From an uncultured Clostridia bacterium (lineage in GTDB: Bacteria > Bacillota > Clostridia > TANB77 > CAG-508), in contig CALYBF010000011.1 of the NCBI GenBank assembly GCA_944393755.1, positions 1 through 18,552 of the forward strand: a stretch of DNA of 18,552 nt. Reading direction: 5' to 3'. A program made the translations under genes and the position numbers. Below, one piece after another: positions 1 to 7,334 of the stretch. The notes beneath the pieces are model-generated. The model did no database searches. It was not told where the DNA came from and saw only the letters and a program-made list of their open reading frames with translations. Position 1 is the stretch's first letter. Every line of letters starts with the position of its first letter.

Positions 1-1991
1 AAAATACAATTATTGCAGGGATAAATCAAATTGATAGCGGAATTAATGTGGGAAAACAAGAAATAGAAAATGGTAGAAAACAAATAGAAGATGCAAAAGC
101 AGAAATTGAGAAACAAGAAAAAAATCTAGAAAATACTAAAAATTCTACATATAAACAAATAGAAAATGCTAAAAAAGAATTAGAAAATTCAGAATCAAAA
201 ATAATAAGCGGAGAAGAAGAACTAAATAAACAAAGAGAAGAAGTAGAGGCACAATTAAATGATGCAGAAAAAGAATTAATAGATGCAAGAGAAGAAATTG
301 CAAAAATAGAAAAACCAACTTGGTATGTGTTAGATAGAGACCAAAATAGAGGTTATGCAAGTTTTATACAAGATACAGAGAGTGTTGCAAACATAGGTAG
401 AGTATTTCCTATTGTATTTTTCATAGTGGCAACATTAATATCTCTAACATCTATGACTAGAATGGTAGAAGAACAGCGTACACAAATAGGAACTCTAAAA
501 GCTTTAGGGTATAATAAAATTCATATAGCTGGAAAATATGTATTATATGCAAGTTTAGCATCTGTAATAGGTTCTATTTTAGGTATGTGTGTAGGTTTTG
601 TATTAATTCCAACTGTAATATGGAATATGTATAGTACAATGTATGAAATAGGAGATATTTCTCTTGATTTTAACTGGGCTTTTGGAACTATCGGTTTAGA
701 TTTAATATTTATATGTATTGTAGGTGCAACTATTTATGCGATTGTAAGAGAATTAAGACATACACCAGCAACACTTATGAGACCGAAAGCACCAAAGATT
801 GGTAAGAGAGTTTTATTAGAGAGAATAACATTTATTTGGAAAAGATTAAGTTTTTCAAGAAAAGTAACAATAAGAAATATTTTTAGATATAAGAAAAGAT
901 TTTTAATGACTATAATTGGAATAATGGGATGTACTGCTTTAATACTTACAGGTTTTGGACTAAGAGATTCTATTAGTAGAATTATGCCTGACCAATATGA
1001 ACATATATTTAATTATGATGTACAAATAAGTCTAAAAGATGGTTTAGAAGAAAGCCAAGTAGATGAATTAAAAAATGAATTAGAACAAAAAGAAGAAATA
1101 ACTAAAATTATAGAAACTTATATGACAACAGCAGTAGCAATAAATAATGGGATAGAAGAAGATGTACAAATAATAGTACCAGAAGATAAAAATTCTTTAG
1201 ATGAAATTATAAATCTATATGATTTATCAACTAAAGAAAAAATAGTTTTAGATGATAATAATATAGCTTTAACAGATAAAGCATCAGAACTTTTAGGAGT
1301 AAATGTTGGAGATAAAATAATTTTAAGAGATAGTGATGACAAAGAAGTAGAAGTTACCATTTCAAATATAGTTGAAAATTATGTTTATCATTATGTGTAT
1401 ATGTCAAAAGATTTATATGAAAATTTATATGGTGAAAGTTATAAATCTAATGTATTATTAGCACAAGATAATAATCTAGAAGAAGGAAAAGAAGAAGCTT
1501 TAGCAAAAGACTTAATGGAAAATAATGAAATTTCATCAGTATCTTCAACATCAGATGCTATACAGACTATGGATGAGGCAATGGAGTCTTTAGATTATGT
1601 TGTTGTAGTATTAATAGTGTCTGCAGGACTTCTTGCGTTTGTAGTTTTATATAATTTATCAAATGTAAATATTTCAGAAAGAATAAGAGAACTTGCAACA
1701 ATAAAAGTTTTAGGTTTTTATGATAGAGAAGTTTATGATTATGTAACAAGAGAAACCATACTTTTAACTTTAATAGGTATTGTATTTGGTTTGGTTGCTG
1801 GATATTTCTTAAATTCATTTATAATTGGAACTTGTGAAATAAATATGCTTAGATTTAATAATACAGTACAACCACTAAGTTATTTATATGCTATATTAAT
1901 AACAATAGCGTTTACTTTAATAGTAAATTTCGTAACATATTTTGCTTTAAAGAAGATAGATATGATAGAAAGCTTGAAAAGCATTGAATAA
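1..1991 (+). CDS. FtsX-family ABC transporter permease (5' end outside window)
   Basis: The frame is open from the first complete codon at nt 3, so the gene enters from the left; the GTG at 48 lies inside it and is not the start. The visible 662 codons begin with about 100 residues of Lys/Glu/Gln-rich heptads, a long coiled coil. An FtsX domain follows, with the membrane segment VFFIVATLISLTS, the cytoplasmic EEQRTQIGTLKALGY motif and two further membrane segments. After a fresh membrane anchor (nt about 900-960) and a MacB-like extracytoplasmic domain, a second FtsX domain (nt about 1590-1950) carries the matching ERIRELATIKVLGF motif. Such duplicated-FtsX permeases pair with a LolD/MacB-type ATPase and act on extracellular or lipid-like substrates; the partner must lie upstream. 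Family call is firm, substrate unknown. All codons are intact and no in-frame CGG occurs. Confidence 0.9.
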   Translation, partial: NTIIAGINQIDSGINVGKQEIENGRKQIEDAKAEIEKQEKNLENTKNSTYKQIENAKKELENSESKIISGEEELNKQREEVEAQLNDAEKELIDAREEIAKIEKPTWYVLDRDQNRGYASFIQDTESVANIGRVFPIVFFIVATLISLTSMTRMVEEQRTQIGTLKALGYNKIHIAGKYVLYASLASVIGSILGMCVGFVLIPTVIWNMYSTMYEIGDISLDFNWAFGTIGLDLIFICIVGATIYAIVRELRHTPATLMRPKAPKIGKRVLLERITFIWKRLSFSRKVTIRNIFRYKKRFLMTIIGIMGCTALILTGFGLRDSISRIMPDQYEHIFNYDVQISLKDGLEESQVDELKNELEQKEEITKIIETYMTTAVAINNGIEEDVQIIVPEDKNSLDEIINLYDLSTKEKIVLDDNNIALTDKASELLGVNVGDKIILRDSDDKEVEVTISNIVENYVYHYVYMSKDLYENLYGESYKSNVLLAQDNNLEEGKEEALAKDLMENNEISSVSSTSDAIQTMDEAMESLDYVVVVLIVSAGLLAFVVLYNLSNVNISERIRELATIKVLGFYDREVYDYVTRETILLTLIGIVFGLVAGYFLNSFIIGTCEINMLRFNNTVQPLSYLYAILITIAFTLIVNFVTYFALKKIDMIESLKSIE

Positions 1992-1994
1992 AAT

Positions 1995-2037
1995 AATCAA
2001 TAGTATCCATATTCGTTTTGGATACTATTGATTTTTA
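1995..2037 (+). terminator. Rho-independent terminator of the permease gene
   Basis: A perfect 14-bp stem (AATCAATAGTATCC at 1995-2008 with GGATACTATTGATT at 2020-2033) has an 11-nt loop, begins 3 nt after the stop codon and runs into a T stretch. Confidence 0.85.
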
Positions 2038-2126
2038 AATAAAATGACAATACTTTTTAGAAAAAAGTTGTTGCATTGACAATGAAAAAATTTTCTAAAA
2101 AAACTTTAACAAATTTCAAAAAATAC

Positions 2127-2155
2127 TTGACAAGCATTAAAAAATGGTTTATACT
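2127..2155 (+). promoter_or_regulatory. Sigma-A promoter of the tRNA operon
   Basis: A perfect -35 TTGACA (2127-2132) and -10 TATACT (2150-2155) are separated by exactly 17 bp, 27 nt before the first tRNA. The leader carries a small hairpin (GTGCT 2163-2167 with AGCAC 2176-2180) ahead of the mature 5' end. Confidence 0.85.
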
Positions 2156-2182
2156 TTAATCTGTGCTAAGCAATAAGCACTT

Positions 2183-2259
2183 GCTCCCTTAGCTCAGTTG
2201 GTCAGAGCAACTGGCTCATAACCAGTGGGTCCAAGGTTCGAATCCTTGAGGGAGCACCA
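2183..2259 (+). tRNA. tRNA with CAU anticodon, probably tRNA-Ile2 (lysidine), else elongator tRNA-Met
   Basis: A complete cloverleaf with encoded CCA (2257-2259). The acceptor pairs GCTCCCT (2183-2189) with AGGGAGC (2249-2255); the anticodon stem is CTGG/CCAG with loop CTCATAA. G1-C72 pairing excludes the initiator tRNA. Elongator Met and the AUA-reading Ile2 share the CAU anticodon. C4-G69 and C5-G68 pairs are present; these are known determinants for the lysidine synthetase TilS in E. coli, so I favour Ile2. Standard scanners would label it Met. The gene for the modifying enzyme TmcAL, which acts on elongator tRNA-Met, is about 400 nt downstream, which keeps the Met reading alive. Confidence 0.9.
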
Positions 2260-2270
2260 TTTTTTTATAA

Positions 2271-2581
2271 GGGTAGGTGGCCGAGTGGCTAAAGGCGGCA
2301 GACTGTAGTCTTTGGTTAATTCCAAAAACCTAAATTTGCAGCTCATATAAGTGATTATATGATGATAACTAGGCTAATTCGAGGAAGCCTTAACAGGTAA
2401 TGCTGATGGTAATCTCGAGCTAAGGAATACAATTCCTGAGTGTAGAGACTTTACACCTAGTATCTTATTTAAGATAAAGAAAAAGTCCAGACTACAAACA
2501 AGTAATTGGTAGTGAAAACTATAGTAGTAAGAAATCTGTTCTCATTTGAGTACGAAGGTTCGAATCCTTCCCTGCCCACCA
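2271..2581 (+). tRNA. tRNA-Tyr(GUA) interrupted by a group I intron
   Basis: Exon 1 is 2271-2306 and exon 2 is 2532-2581; the joined 86-nt product is a proper class II tRNA. The acceptor pairs GGGTAGG with CCTGCCC (one G-T wobble). The anticodon stem is GCAGA/TCTGT around loop CTGTAAA, with anticodon GTA formed across the splice junction between U35 and A36. The long variable arm is CTC-ATTT-GAG, the T arm is GAAGG/CCTTC, and CCA is encoded. It lies 11 nt after the CAU tRNA in the same transcription unit. Unspliced, it cannot form an anticodon, so splicing is required for function. Confidence 0.9.
2307..2531 (+). ncRNA. Group I self-splicing intron in tRNA-Tyr anticodon
   Basis: The 225-nt insert has the full small group I architecture. 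Exon 1 ends in U (2306), and candidate guide GCAG (2338-2341) pairs with exon CUGU, giving the expected U-G at the splice site. A TTTGG/CCAAA hairpin extends P1. P2 is a perfect 8-bp stem (2343-2350 with 2355-2362) capped by a GUGA (GNRA) tetraloop. P3 is ACTAGG (2368-2373) with CCTAGT (2456-2461). P6 is AGGAAT/ATTCCT (2423-2437). The P7 strands are around GTAGAGACT (2441-2449) and AAAGTCC (2482-2488), P8 is TATCTT/AAGATA (2461-2476), and P9 is capped by GAAA. It ends in G (2531, the omega G). No homing endonuclease ORF fits inside. The layout resembles the cyanobacterial tRNA-Leu and Azoarcus tRNA-Ile introns. Confidence 0.88.
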
Positions 2582-2583
2582 TA

Positions 2584-2628
2584 AATAACCTATATCTTAA
2601 TAATATCAAAAGATATAGGTTATTTTTG
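2584..2628 (+). terminator. Terminator of the tRNA operon
   Basis: A perfect 15-bp inverted repeat (AATAACCTATATCTT at 2584-2598 with its complement at 2610-2624) followed by T residues starts 3 nt after the tRNA-Tyr CCA. Confidence 0.85.
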
Positions 2629-2629
2629 T

Positions 2630-2655
2630 AAAAAGGAGATGCTTATCTCCTTTTT
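2630..2655 (-). terminator. Terminator at the end of tmcAL
   Basis: An 11-bp stem (AAAAAGGAGAT at 2630-2640 with ATCTCCTTTTT at 2645-2655) has a 4-nt loop and U-rich flanks on both strands. It sits 6 nt past the tmcAL stop codon and probably works in both directions between the convergent units. Confidence 0.75.
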
Positions 2656-2661
2656 ATAATA

Positions 2662-3894
2662 TCATAAAGTAATAATCTTTTTAGTAAAATCTAAATTACT
2701 ACAAGAATCATAAGTAAAGCCAAGAGTATATACATCAGTTGCAAAAATATCTTTGTTTAGCATTGTTTTTAAATTTTTATTATTAGAATTATCCAAAAAA
2801 CGTTTAACAGAAGTAATGATTTCAAGTTTAGGGTTAGCTTTAGCAATTTCAGAAATCATAAATTTACCTTTATTATTTAAACCTAAAACTCTAATATAAG
2901 GAGTAACTTTTTTAGATAATTCCATATCTTTTTTAGTAATTTCAAGTAAACTATATAACAAAATTCTTTGTAATCTAGTAGAAGTATATCTTTTAGATTT
3001 TATAATATTTAAAAACTCATAAATAGAATTACAAGAATTAGCAGCTTTTTTAATCGAAAACTCTAAACCTTCTGTTACATCTGGAAGGTTTCTGATTTCT
3101 TCTATAGACATTTTTCTTAAATTATAAAAAATTTGTCTTTCAAAAACAGATAAATCAGGTACAATATGAGTTTGTTTGATATTATCCATTAAAATGCTAT
3201 AAGTACTTTCTGGTACAAGCCTTCTTAAAATATCAAAATTACCATTTTTAATAATATTTCTAATAGTAGTACCACTAGCAATATTTGAGTGATATGATAA
3301 ATCATTATGACCTGCTTCAAACCTTGCAATAGAAATAGGCTTAATAATGCTTTTATATTTTTTTAAAGCTTTAATATATTCAATTCCTAAAATATTATTA
3401 GGAGCAGATACAACATTTACATATTTTCTAATATTATTTAAGTAAATTAATAAAGCATTTTCACGAGCTTTAGGGAAAGAAATTCCTTTATTTAATTCAT
3501 GAGAAAGTAAAGTTTTATAAGCTCTAGGTTCATTATATAAAACGTCGGCAATATTATCTAAAACATCAATATCAGAAGTTTCAGCACCAAAACCAACATA
3601 ATCTACAATTTTTAAAGAATCTAAAATGTGAATAGCACCATCTGCAAAATTTTCAGCACTAGAAATAGCATATAAAGTAGGAAGCTCTATAACTAAATCA
3701 ATACCAGCCTTTAATGCGGTTTCAGTTCTAGACCATTTATCAATAATAGCAGTAGAACCCCTTTGAGTAAAATTACCACTCATTATAGCAATAGAATAAT
3801 TACTACCAGTAATTTTTTTTAGTTCTTCTAAATGATATAAATGACCATTATGAAATGGGTTATATTCACAAACAATACCTAAAACTTTTCCCAT
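2662..3894 (-). CDS. tmcAL: tRNA(Met) cytidine acetate ligase (YlbM family)
   Basis: The 410-residue protein opens with MGKVLGIVCEYNPFHNGH, the nucleotidyltransferase HIGH-type motif (H15, H18) of TmcAL, followed by SGNFTQRG at 39-46, the second family signature. In Bacillus subtilis TmcAL uses acetate and ATP to make N4-acetylcytidine at the wobble base of elongator tRNA-Met. The frame extends 37 codons upstream, but I place the start at 3892-3894: it matches the family N-terminus and has AAGGA a few bases upstream. Length is normal. It is divergent from rnhA and convergent with the tRNA operon, one member of which has a CAU anticodon. No in-frame CGG is present. Confidence 0.93.
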   Translation of the reverse strand: MGKVLGIVCEYNPFHNGHLYHLEELKKITGSNYSIAIMSGNFTQRGSTAIIDKWSRTETALKAGIDLVIELPTLYAISSAENFADGAIHILDSLKIVDYVGFGAETSDIDVLDNIADVLYNEPRAYKTLLSHELNKGISFPKARENALLIYLNNIRKYVNVVSAPNNILGIEYIKALKKYKSIIKPISIARFEAGHNDLSYHSNIASGTTIRNIIKNGNFDILRRLVPESTYSILMDNIKQTHIVPDLSVFERQIFYNLRKMSIEEIRNLPDVTEGLEFSIKKAANSCNSIYEFLNIIKSKRYTSTRLQRILLYSLLEITKKDMELSKKVTPYIRVLGLNNKGKFMISEIAKANPKLEIITSVKRFLDNSNNKNLKTMLNKDIFATDVYTLGFTYDSCSNLDFTKKIITL

Positions 3895-3907
3895 AAAAAA
3901 TCCTTTC

Positions 3908-3936
3908 TTGTATATTTTATTAATAACTGTTATAAT
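3908..3936 (+). promoter_or_regulatory. Promoter of rnhA in the divergent tmcAL-rnhA gap
   Basis: A -35-like TTGTAT (3908-3913), 17-bp spacer and perfect -10 TATAAT (3931-3936) precede rnhA by about 46 nt. A weaker opposed promoter for tmcAL (TTGTTT near 3953 with a TAATAT box near 3940 on the minus strand) would overlap it, so the two genes may compete for polymerase. Confidence 0.6.
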
Positions 3937-3982
3937 ATTACCATAAATTGGAGAAAAAAACAATGGAAAGGTATTGATAATT

Positions 3983-4417
3983 ATGGAAAAAGTTACAATA
4001 TACACAGATGGAGCTTGCTCTGGAAACCCAGGACCTGGTGGCTGGGGAGCTGTATTAATTTATAATGAAAATAAAAAAGAAATATCAGGCGGAAAAAAAG
4101 AAACAACAAATAATATAATGGAATTAACAGCAGTAATAGAAGCTCTAAAACTATTAAAATATCCTTGTGAAGTAGATTTATATAGTGATAGTGCATATGT
4201 AGTAAATTCCTTCAAACAAGGATGGATATATAACTGGCAAAAAAATAATTGGAAAACAGCATCAAAAGAACCTGTAAAAAATAGAGAAATATGGGAAGAA
4301 TTATATAATTTAACAAAAATACATAAAGTTAATTTTATAAAAGTAAAAGGACATAGTGATAATGAACTAAATAATAGATGTGATGAGCTTGCAAGAAATG
4401 CAATTAAAGATTTGTAA
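3983..4417 (+). CDS. rnhA: Ribonuclease HI
   Basis: The 144-residue protein removes the RNA strand of RNA-DNA hybrids. It shows all motifs in order: IYTDGACSGNPGPGGWGAVL with catalytic D9, NNIMELTAV with E47, LYSDSAYVVNS with D69, the basic WKTASKEPVKN handle, VKGHSDNELN with H124, and NRCDELA with D134. An upstream TTG at 3974 is in frame, but GGAAAGG at 3965-3971 leaves only 2 nt before it, so ATG at 3983 is preferred. This is the type 1 enzyme with the basic protrusion, full length, with no N-terminal hybrid-binding domain. Confidence 0.95.
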   Translation: MEKVTIYTDGACSGNPGPGGWGAVLIYNENKKEISGGKKETTNNIMELTAVIEALKLLKYPCEVDLYSDSAYVVNSFKQGWIYNWQKNNWKTASKEPVKNREIWEELYNLTKIHKVNFIKVKGHSDNELNNRCDELARNAIKDL

Positions 4418-4448
4418 TATTACAATTTAATTACATTTATCAAAAATA

Positions 4449-4477
4449 TTGAAATATTTAATTTCTTTTTGTATAAT
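4449..4477 (+). promoter_or_regulatory. Promoter of the HD-like/EndoQ operon
   Basis: TTGAAA (4449-4454), a 17-bp spacer and TATAAT (4472-4477) lie about 50 nt ahead of the next start codon. No clear terminator separates it from rnhA. Confidence 0.7.
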
Positions 4478-4529
4478 AAAAGTGTATGATAGTGAATTGT
4501 AGTAAAGTACAACACAAAGGAGGAGTAAA

Positions 4530-5318
4530 ATGGATACTTTTGCAGAATATATTTTAGGAGAAGAAGGATTGGCTTCTAAAATGGAAATAATATATTATTT
4601 AGCAAAAAAGAATAAGATATTTTTTGATAAATCTGTAGTATTTAAAACAGAAATAACTAGGATGTTTTTAAATTATGCAAACATAGAAGTAGATAAAAAT
4701 TTAGTATTAACAGCAACTTTGCTTTGTAATGTTAAAAAAGTAGATAATGCACAAGATTTAGAAAGTATCCATACATATGCAAAAAAAGGAGCAGATTATC
4801 TATCAACACTAGGGTTTAATAAAAGATTTTGTAAAATATGTGAAGAGGTAAATCGTTATAGTAATAGTAACCCAAGAGAAAGAGAAAGTGATATATTAGA
4901 ATTAGTAGACCAGTTTGGTGGTATGTTATTAGATAGACCAGAAAGAATAGGTTTCAAACCAGATGAAGCATTAGTGCTTTTAGAACATAGAAACTTAAAA
5001 GATGAATATAATAGATATTTAGAAACATTTATACAATTTGTGAATTTTATGGAAAATATACAGGTGAGCGAATTAGTTAATATGTCAGCATTAAGAAGAT
5101 TAGTAAAAATACATAATGAAACAGAAAAAATTATTGATTTTATAAAAGAAGTTATTTATAACTATGAACCAAAAGTAGATAAACTAATAGAAAAAGAACA
5201 AGAAAAACTATCAAAGGAAATGTTTGAAGAATATAGTGATCCTAATAGACCATTATTTAGTGTAGAAACAGCTAAAAAAATAATGATTAATTTAGAAGAA
5301 AAGAAAGAAGAAGCATAA
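4530..5318 (+). CDS. Degenerate HD/HD-GYP-like protein
   Basis: The 262-residue soluble protein has a strong AAAGGAGGAG binding site. The order of elements follows an HD-GYP phosphohydrolase: TATLLCNVKK (61-70) sits where AALLHDIGK would be, HTYAKKGADYLSTLGF (81-96) where the HPxxGAxIL helix would be, and DILELVDQFGGMLLDRPERI (121-140) where the ii-vaD-f-al--dRPYr motif lies, followed by PDEAL. The metal-binding His-Asp pair is replaced by Cys66-Asn67 and the HHE/HHER motif is missing, so catalysis is unlikely. A Lys/Glu-rich helical tail follows. It is 12 nt from the EndoQ-type gene and surely co-transcribed. The HD relationship is an inference from motif order, not a close match. Confidence 0.55.
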   Translation: MDTFAEYILGEEGLASKMEIIYYLAKKNKIFFDKSVVFKTEITRMFLNYANIEVDKNLVLTATLLCNVKKVDNAQDLESIHTYAKKGADYLSTLGFNKRFCKICEEVNRYSNSNPRERESDILELVDQFGGMLLDRPERIGFKPDEALVLLEHRNLKDEYNRYLETFIQFVNFMENIQVSELVNMSALRRLVKIHNETEKIIDFIKEVIYNYEPKVDKLIEKEQEKLSKEMFEEYSDPNRPLFSVETAKKIMINLEEKKEEA

Positions 5319-5330
5319 GGAGAAATAAAA

Positions 5331-6527
5331 ATGTATGAAATATTTGCAGACTTACACGTACACATAGGAAGAAGCGAAAATGGAAAACCAATCAAAATAA
5401 CAGCAGCAAGATCTCTTAATTTTGCAAATATAGCAAAAGAGTGTGTAGATAAAAAAGGAATAAATGTAGTAGGAATAATAGATTGTGCTTCACCATATGT
5501 AATAGAAGATATAGAAAATTTCTTAAAAACGGGAGATGCATATGAATTAGAAAATGGTGGAATTATATATAAAGATAAAGTGTGTATAATTCTAGGAAGT
5601 GAAGTAGAAACATCAGAAAAAGGAAGAAATGGAAAAAAAGGAGCAGCACACAATTTGTGCTATTTTCCACATTTAAGTGATATAAAAGCATTTTCAAATG
5701 AACTTAGACATCATTTGAAAAATATAACATTAAGTACACAGAGAACTGATCTATCAGGATATGATTTAATAGATATAGTAGAAAAATATAATGGAATATT
5801 AGTACCAGCTCATATTTTTACACCATATAAGAGTTATTATGGAAATTGCACAGATAGATTAGAAAATGTTTTCAAAGAAAAATTTAATAAGATATTTGCA
5901 GTAGAACTTGGTTTAAGTTCAGATACTTTTTTAGCAGATGAGATAAAAGAATTAGAAACAAAAACATTTTTAACAAACTCAGATGCACACTCACTTCCAA
6001 AAATAGCAAGAGAATACAACAAAATGCAAGTAGAAGATATATCTTTTAAGGAAATAGTTAAGGCAATAAAAAATGAAGATGGAAGGAAAATTTTAGCAAA
6101 TTACGGGTTAGATCCAAAACTTGGAAAATACCATAGAACATATTGTGATGATTGTAATAAATCAATAGAAACCAAAGAACCTGTAGAAAAGTGCCCATAT
6201 TGTGGTGGTAAAAACGTAACATTTGGAGTTTTTGATAGAATAGAATTAATAAAAGATAAAGAAAAAACAAAAAGCCCAGAAAATAGACCACCATATGTAT
6301 ATCAAATACCACTAGGCTTTATACCAGGAGTTGGAGGAAAAACAGTTCAAAAATTGTTAGATAATTTTGAAACAGAAATGAATATTTTACATAGATTATC
6401 AAAAGATGATATAGAAGCAGTAGTAGGAGAAAAAATTGCAGAAAATATAGAAAATGCAAGAAGCGGAAATTGTAAAGTCCAATCTGGTGGTGGAGGAAAT
6501 TACGGAAAAGTTTCTGTAAAAAAATAA
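5331..6527 (+). CDS. EndoQ-type PHP-domain endonuclease
   Basis: The 398-residue protein combines a PHP metal-hydrolase domain (FADLHVHIG with H9 and H11, and TNSDAHS with D218 and H220), a four-cysteine zinc finger (C272, C275, C288, C291) and a C-terminal helix-hairpin-helix DNA-binding segment (IPGVGGKTVQKLL, about 329-378). This matches endonuclease Q, known from archaea and some Bacillus relatives, which nicks 5' of uracil, hypoxanthine, xanthine or abasic sites. The tail is Gly-rich (SGGGGNYG). It follows the HD-like gene by 12 nt with an AAGGAG site. Substrate range cannot be read from sequence. Confidence 0.85.
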   Translation: MYEIFADLHVHIGRSENGKPIKITAARSLNFANIAKECVDKKGINVVGIIDCASPYVIEDIENFLKTGDAYELENGGIIYKDKVCIILGSEVETSEKGRNGKKGAAHNLCYFPHLSDIKAFSNELRHHLKNITLSTQRTDLSGYDLIDIVEKYNGILVPAHIFTPYKSYYGNCTDRLENVFKEKFNKIFAVELGLSSDTFLADEIKELETKTFLTNSDAHSLPKIAREYNKMQVEDISFKEIVKAIKNEDGRKILANYGLDPKLGKYHRTYCDDCNKSIETKEPVEKCPYCGGKNVTFGVFDRIELIKDKEKTKSPENRPPYVYQIPLGFIPGVGGKTVQKLLDNFETEMNILHRLSKDDIEAVVGEKIAENIENARSGNCKVQSGGGGNYGKVSVKK

Positions 6528-6592
6528 AAATAAAAGTTCTAAAAAACTCTTTATCGAATACACATTATGTATAAACGATAAGGAGATTTTTT

Positions 6593-7228
6593 ATGAGAGA
6601 AAAAGGCTTGAAATTTAGAGATATAATACTAAAACATATATTAAATAATAAAAAAGAATATATAATAGTAACTTTATTATTTATAATAGGAATATTTGTA
6701 GGAGTGTTTTTTGTAAACAATTTAGATGAAAATTCTAGAAGCAGTGTGCAAGAGTATTTAAATAATTTTGTAGAAAAATTTAAGCAAATAGAAAAATTAG
6801 ATAATGTTAGTTTGTTAAAGACGAGTATTATTCAAAATATAATATTTGCCGTTACATTGTGGTTTTTTGGAACAACTGTAATAGGGATACCAATTGTATT
6901 TGGAATTATAATATATAGAGGTTTTTGTTTTGGTTATACAATATCAGTATGTGTTTCAATTATGGGAATATCAAAAGGGCTAATATTTACTTTAGTTAAT
7001 CTATTATTACCAAGTTTGATTATTATTCCTGCAATTTTAGCAATCGGAGTAAGTGGTTTTAAACTCTATAAGTCAATTGTGAAAGATAGAGCAAAAGAAA
7101 ATATTAAATTAGAAATTATAAGACATACAGTTTTTTCAGGGATAATGTTATTAGTTATGATACTTTCATCTCTAGTAGAAGTTTTCATTTGTACTAATAT
7201 TTTAAAAGGAATTATAAAATATTTTTAA
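6593..7228 (+). CDS. spoIIM: Stage II sporulation protein M
   Basis: The 211-residue membrane protein has an N-terminal cytoplasmic part, a first membrane segment (VTLLFIIGIFVGVFFV, about 27-42), an exposed loop of about 35 residues and several further hydrophobic segments (about 77-110, 123-154, 179-200), as in SpoIIM. With SpoIID and SpoIIP it forms the septal peptidoglycan-degrading complex that drives forespore engulfment. AAGGAG lies 8 nt before the ATG. Being followed by xerD echoes the spoIIM-(fur)-xerD order of Bacillus and supports the call. It implies an endospore-forming organism or a recent descendant of one. Confidence 0.85.
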   Translation: MREKGLKFRDIILKHILNNKKEYIIVTLLFIIGIFVGVFFVNNLDENSRSSVQEYLNNFVEKFKQIEKLDNVSLLKTSIIQNIIFAVTLWFFGTTVIGIPIVFGIIIYRGFCFGYTISVCVSIMGISKGLIFTLVNLLLPSLIIIPAILAIGVSGFKLYKSIVKDRAKENIKLEIIRHTVFSGIMLLVMILSSLVEVFICTNILKGIIKYF

Positions 7229-7247
7229 AAAATGTAAAAAAAATCGA

Positions 7248-7284
7248 AAAATGTATTTACATTTTCTAAATAGTTTGATATAAC
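7248..7284 (+). promoter_or_regulatory. xerD promoter with operator-like palindrome over the -35
   Basis: TTTACA (7256-7261), a 17-bp spacer and TATAAC (7279-7284) form a promoter about 50 nt before xerD. The -35 sits inside a perfect inverted repeat, AAAATGTA-TT-TACATTTT (7248-7265), a shape and position suited to a repressor dimer. No family could be matched to it. Confidence 0.55.
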
Positions 7285-7334
7285 ATATATAGTTTATGTA
7301 AATAGATTATTTTAGAGTAGAGGTAGGTAGAAAA

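Noticed and set aside
48..50. GTG at 48 as the start of the permease
   Set aside because: The same frame is open to the left edge of the window, there is no Shine-Dalgarno sequence, and an FtsX permease needs more N-terminal sequence.
2307..2531. Insert as a disruption that makes tRNA-Tyr a pseudogene
   Set aside because: The exons join to a perfect tRNA and the insert carries a full group I core with correct U and G splice ends.
3895..4005. Longer N-terminus of TmcAL beginning at 4005
   Set aside because: The extra 37 residues are hydrophobic and unrelated to the family, overlap rnhA and its promoter, and a good binding site supports the start at 3894.
4412..4425. Perfect 14-bp palindrome TTGTAAT-ATTACAA at the end of rnhA as a terminator
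   Set aside because: It has no loop and only a mixed AT-rich tail; it is expected by chance in such AT-rich DNA.
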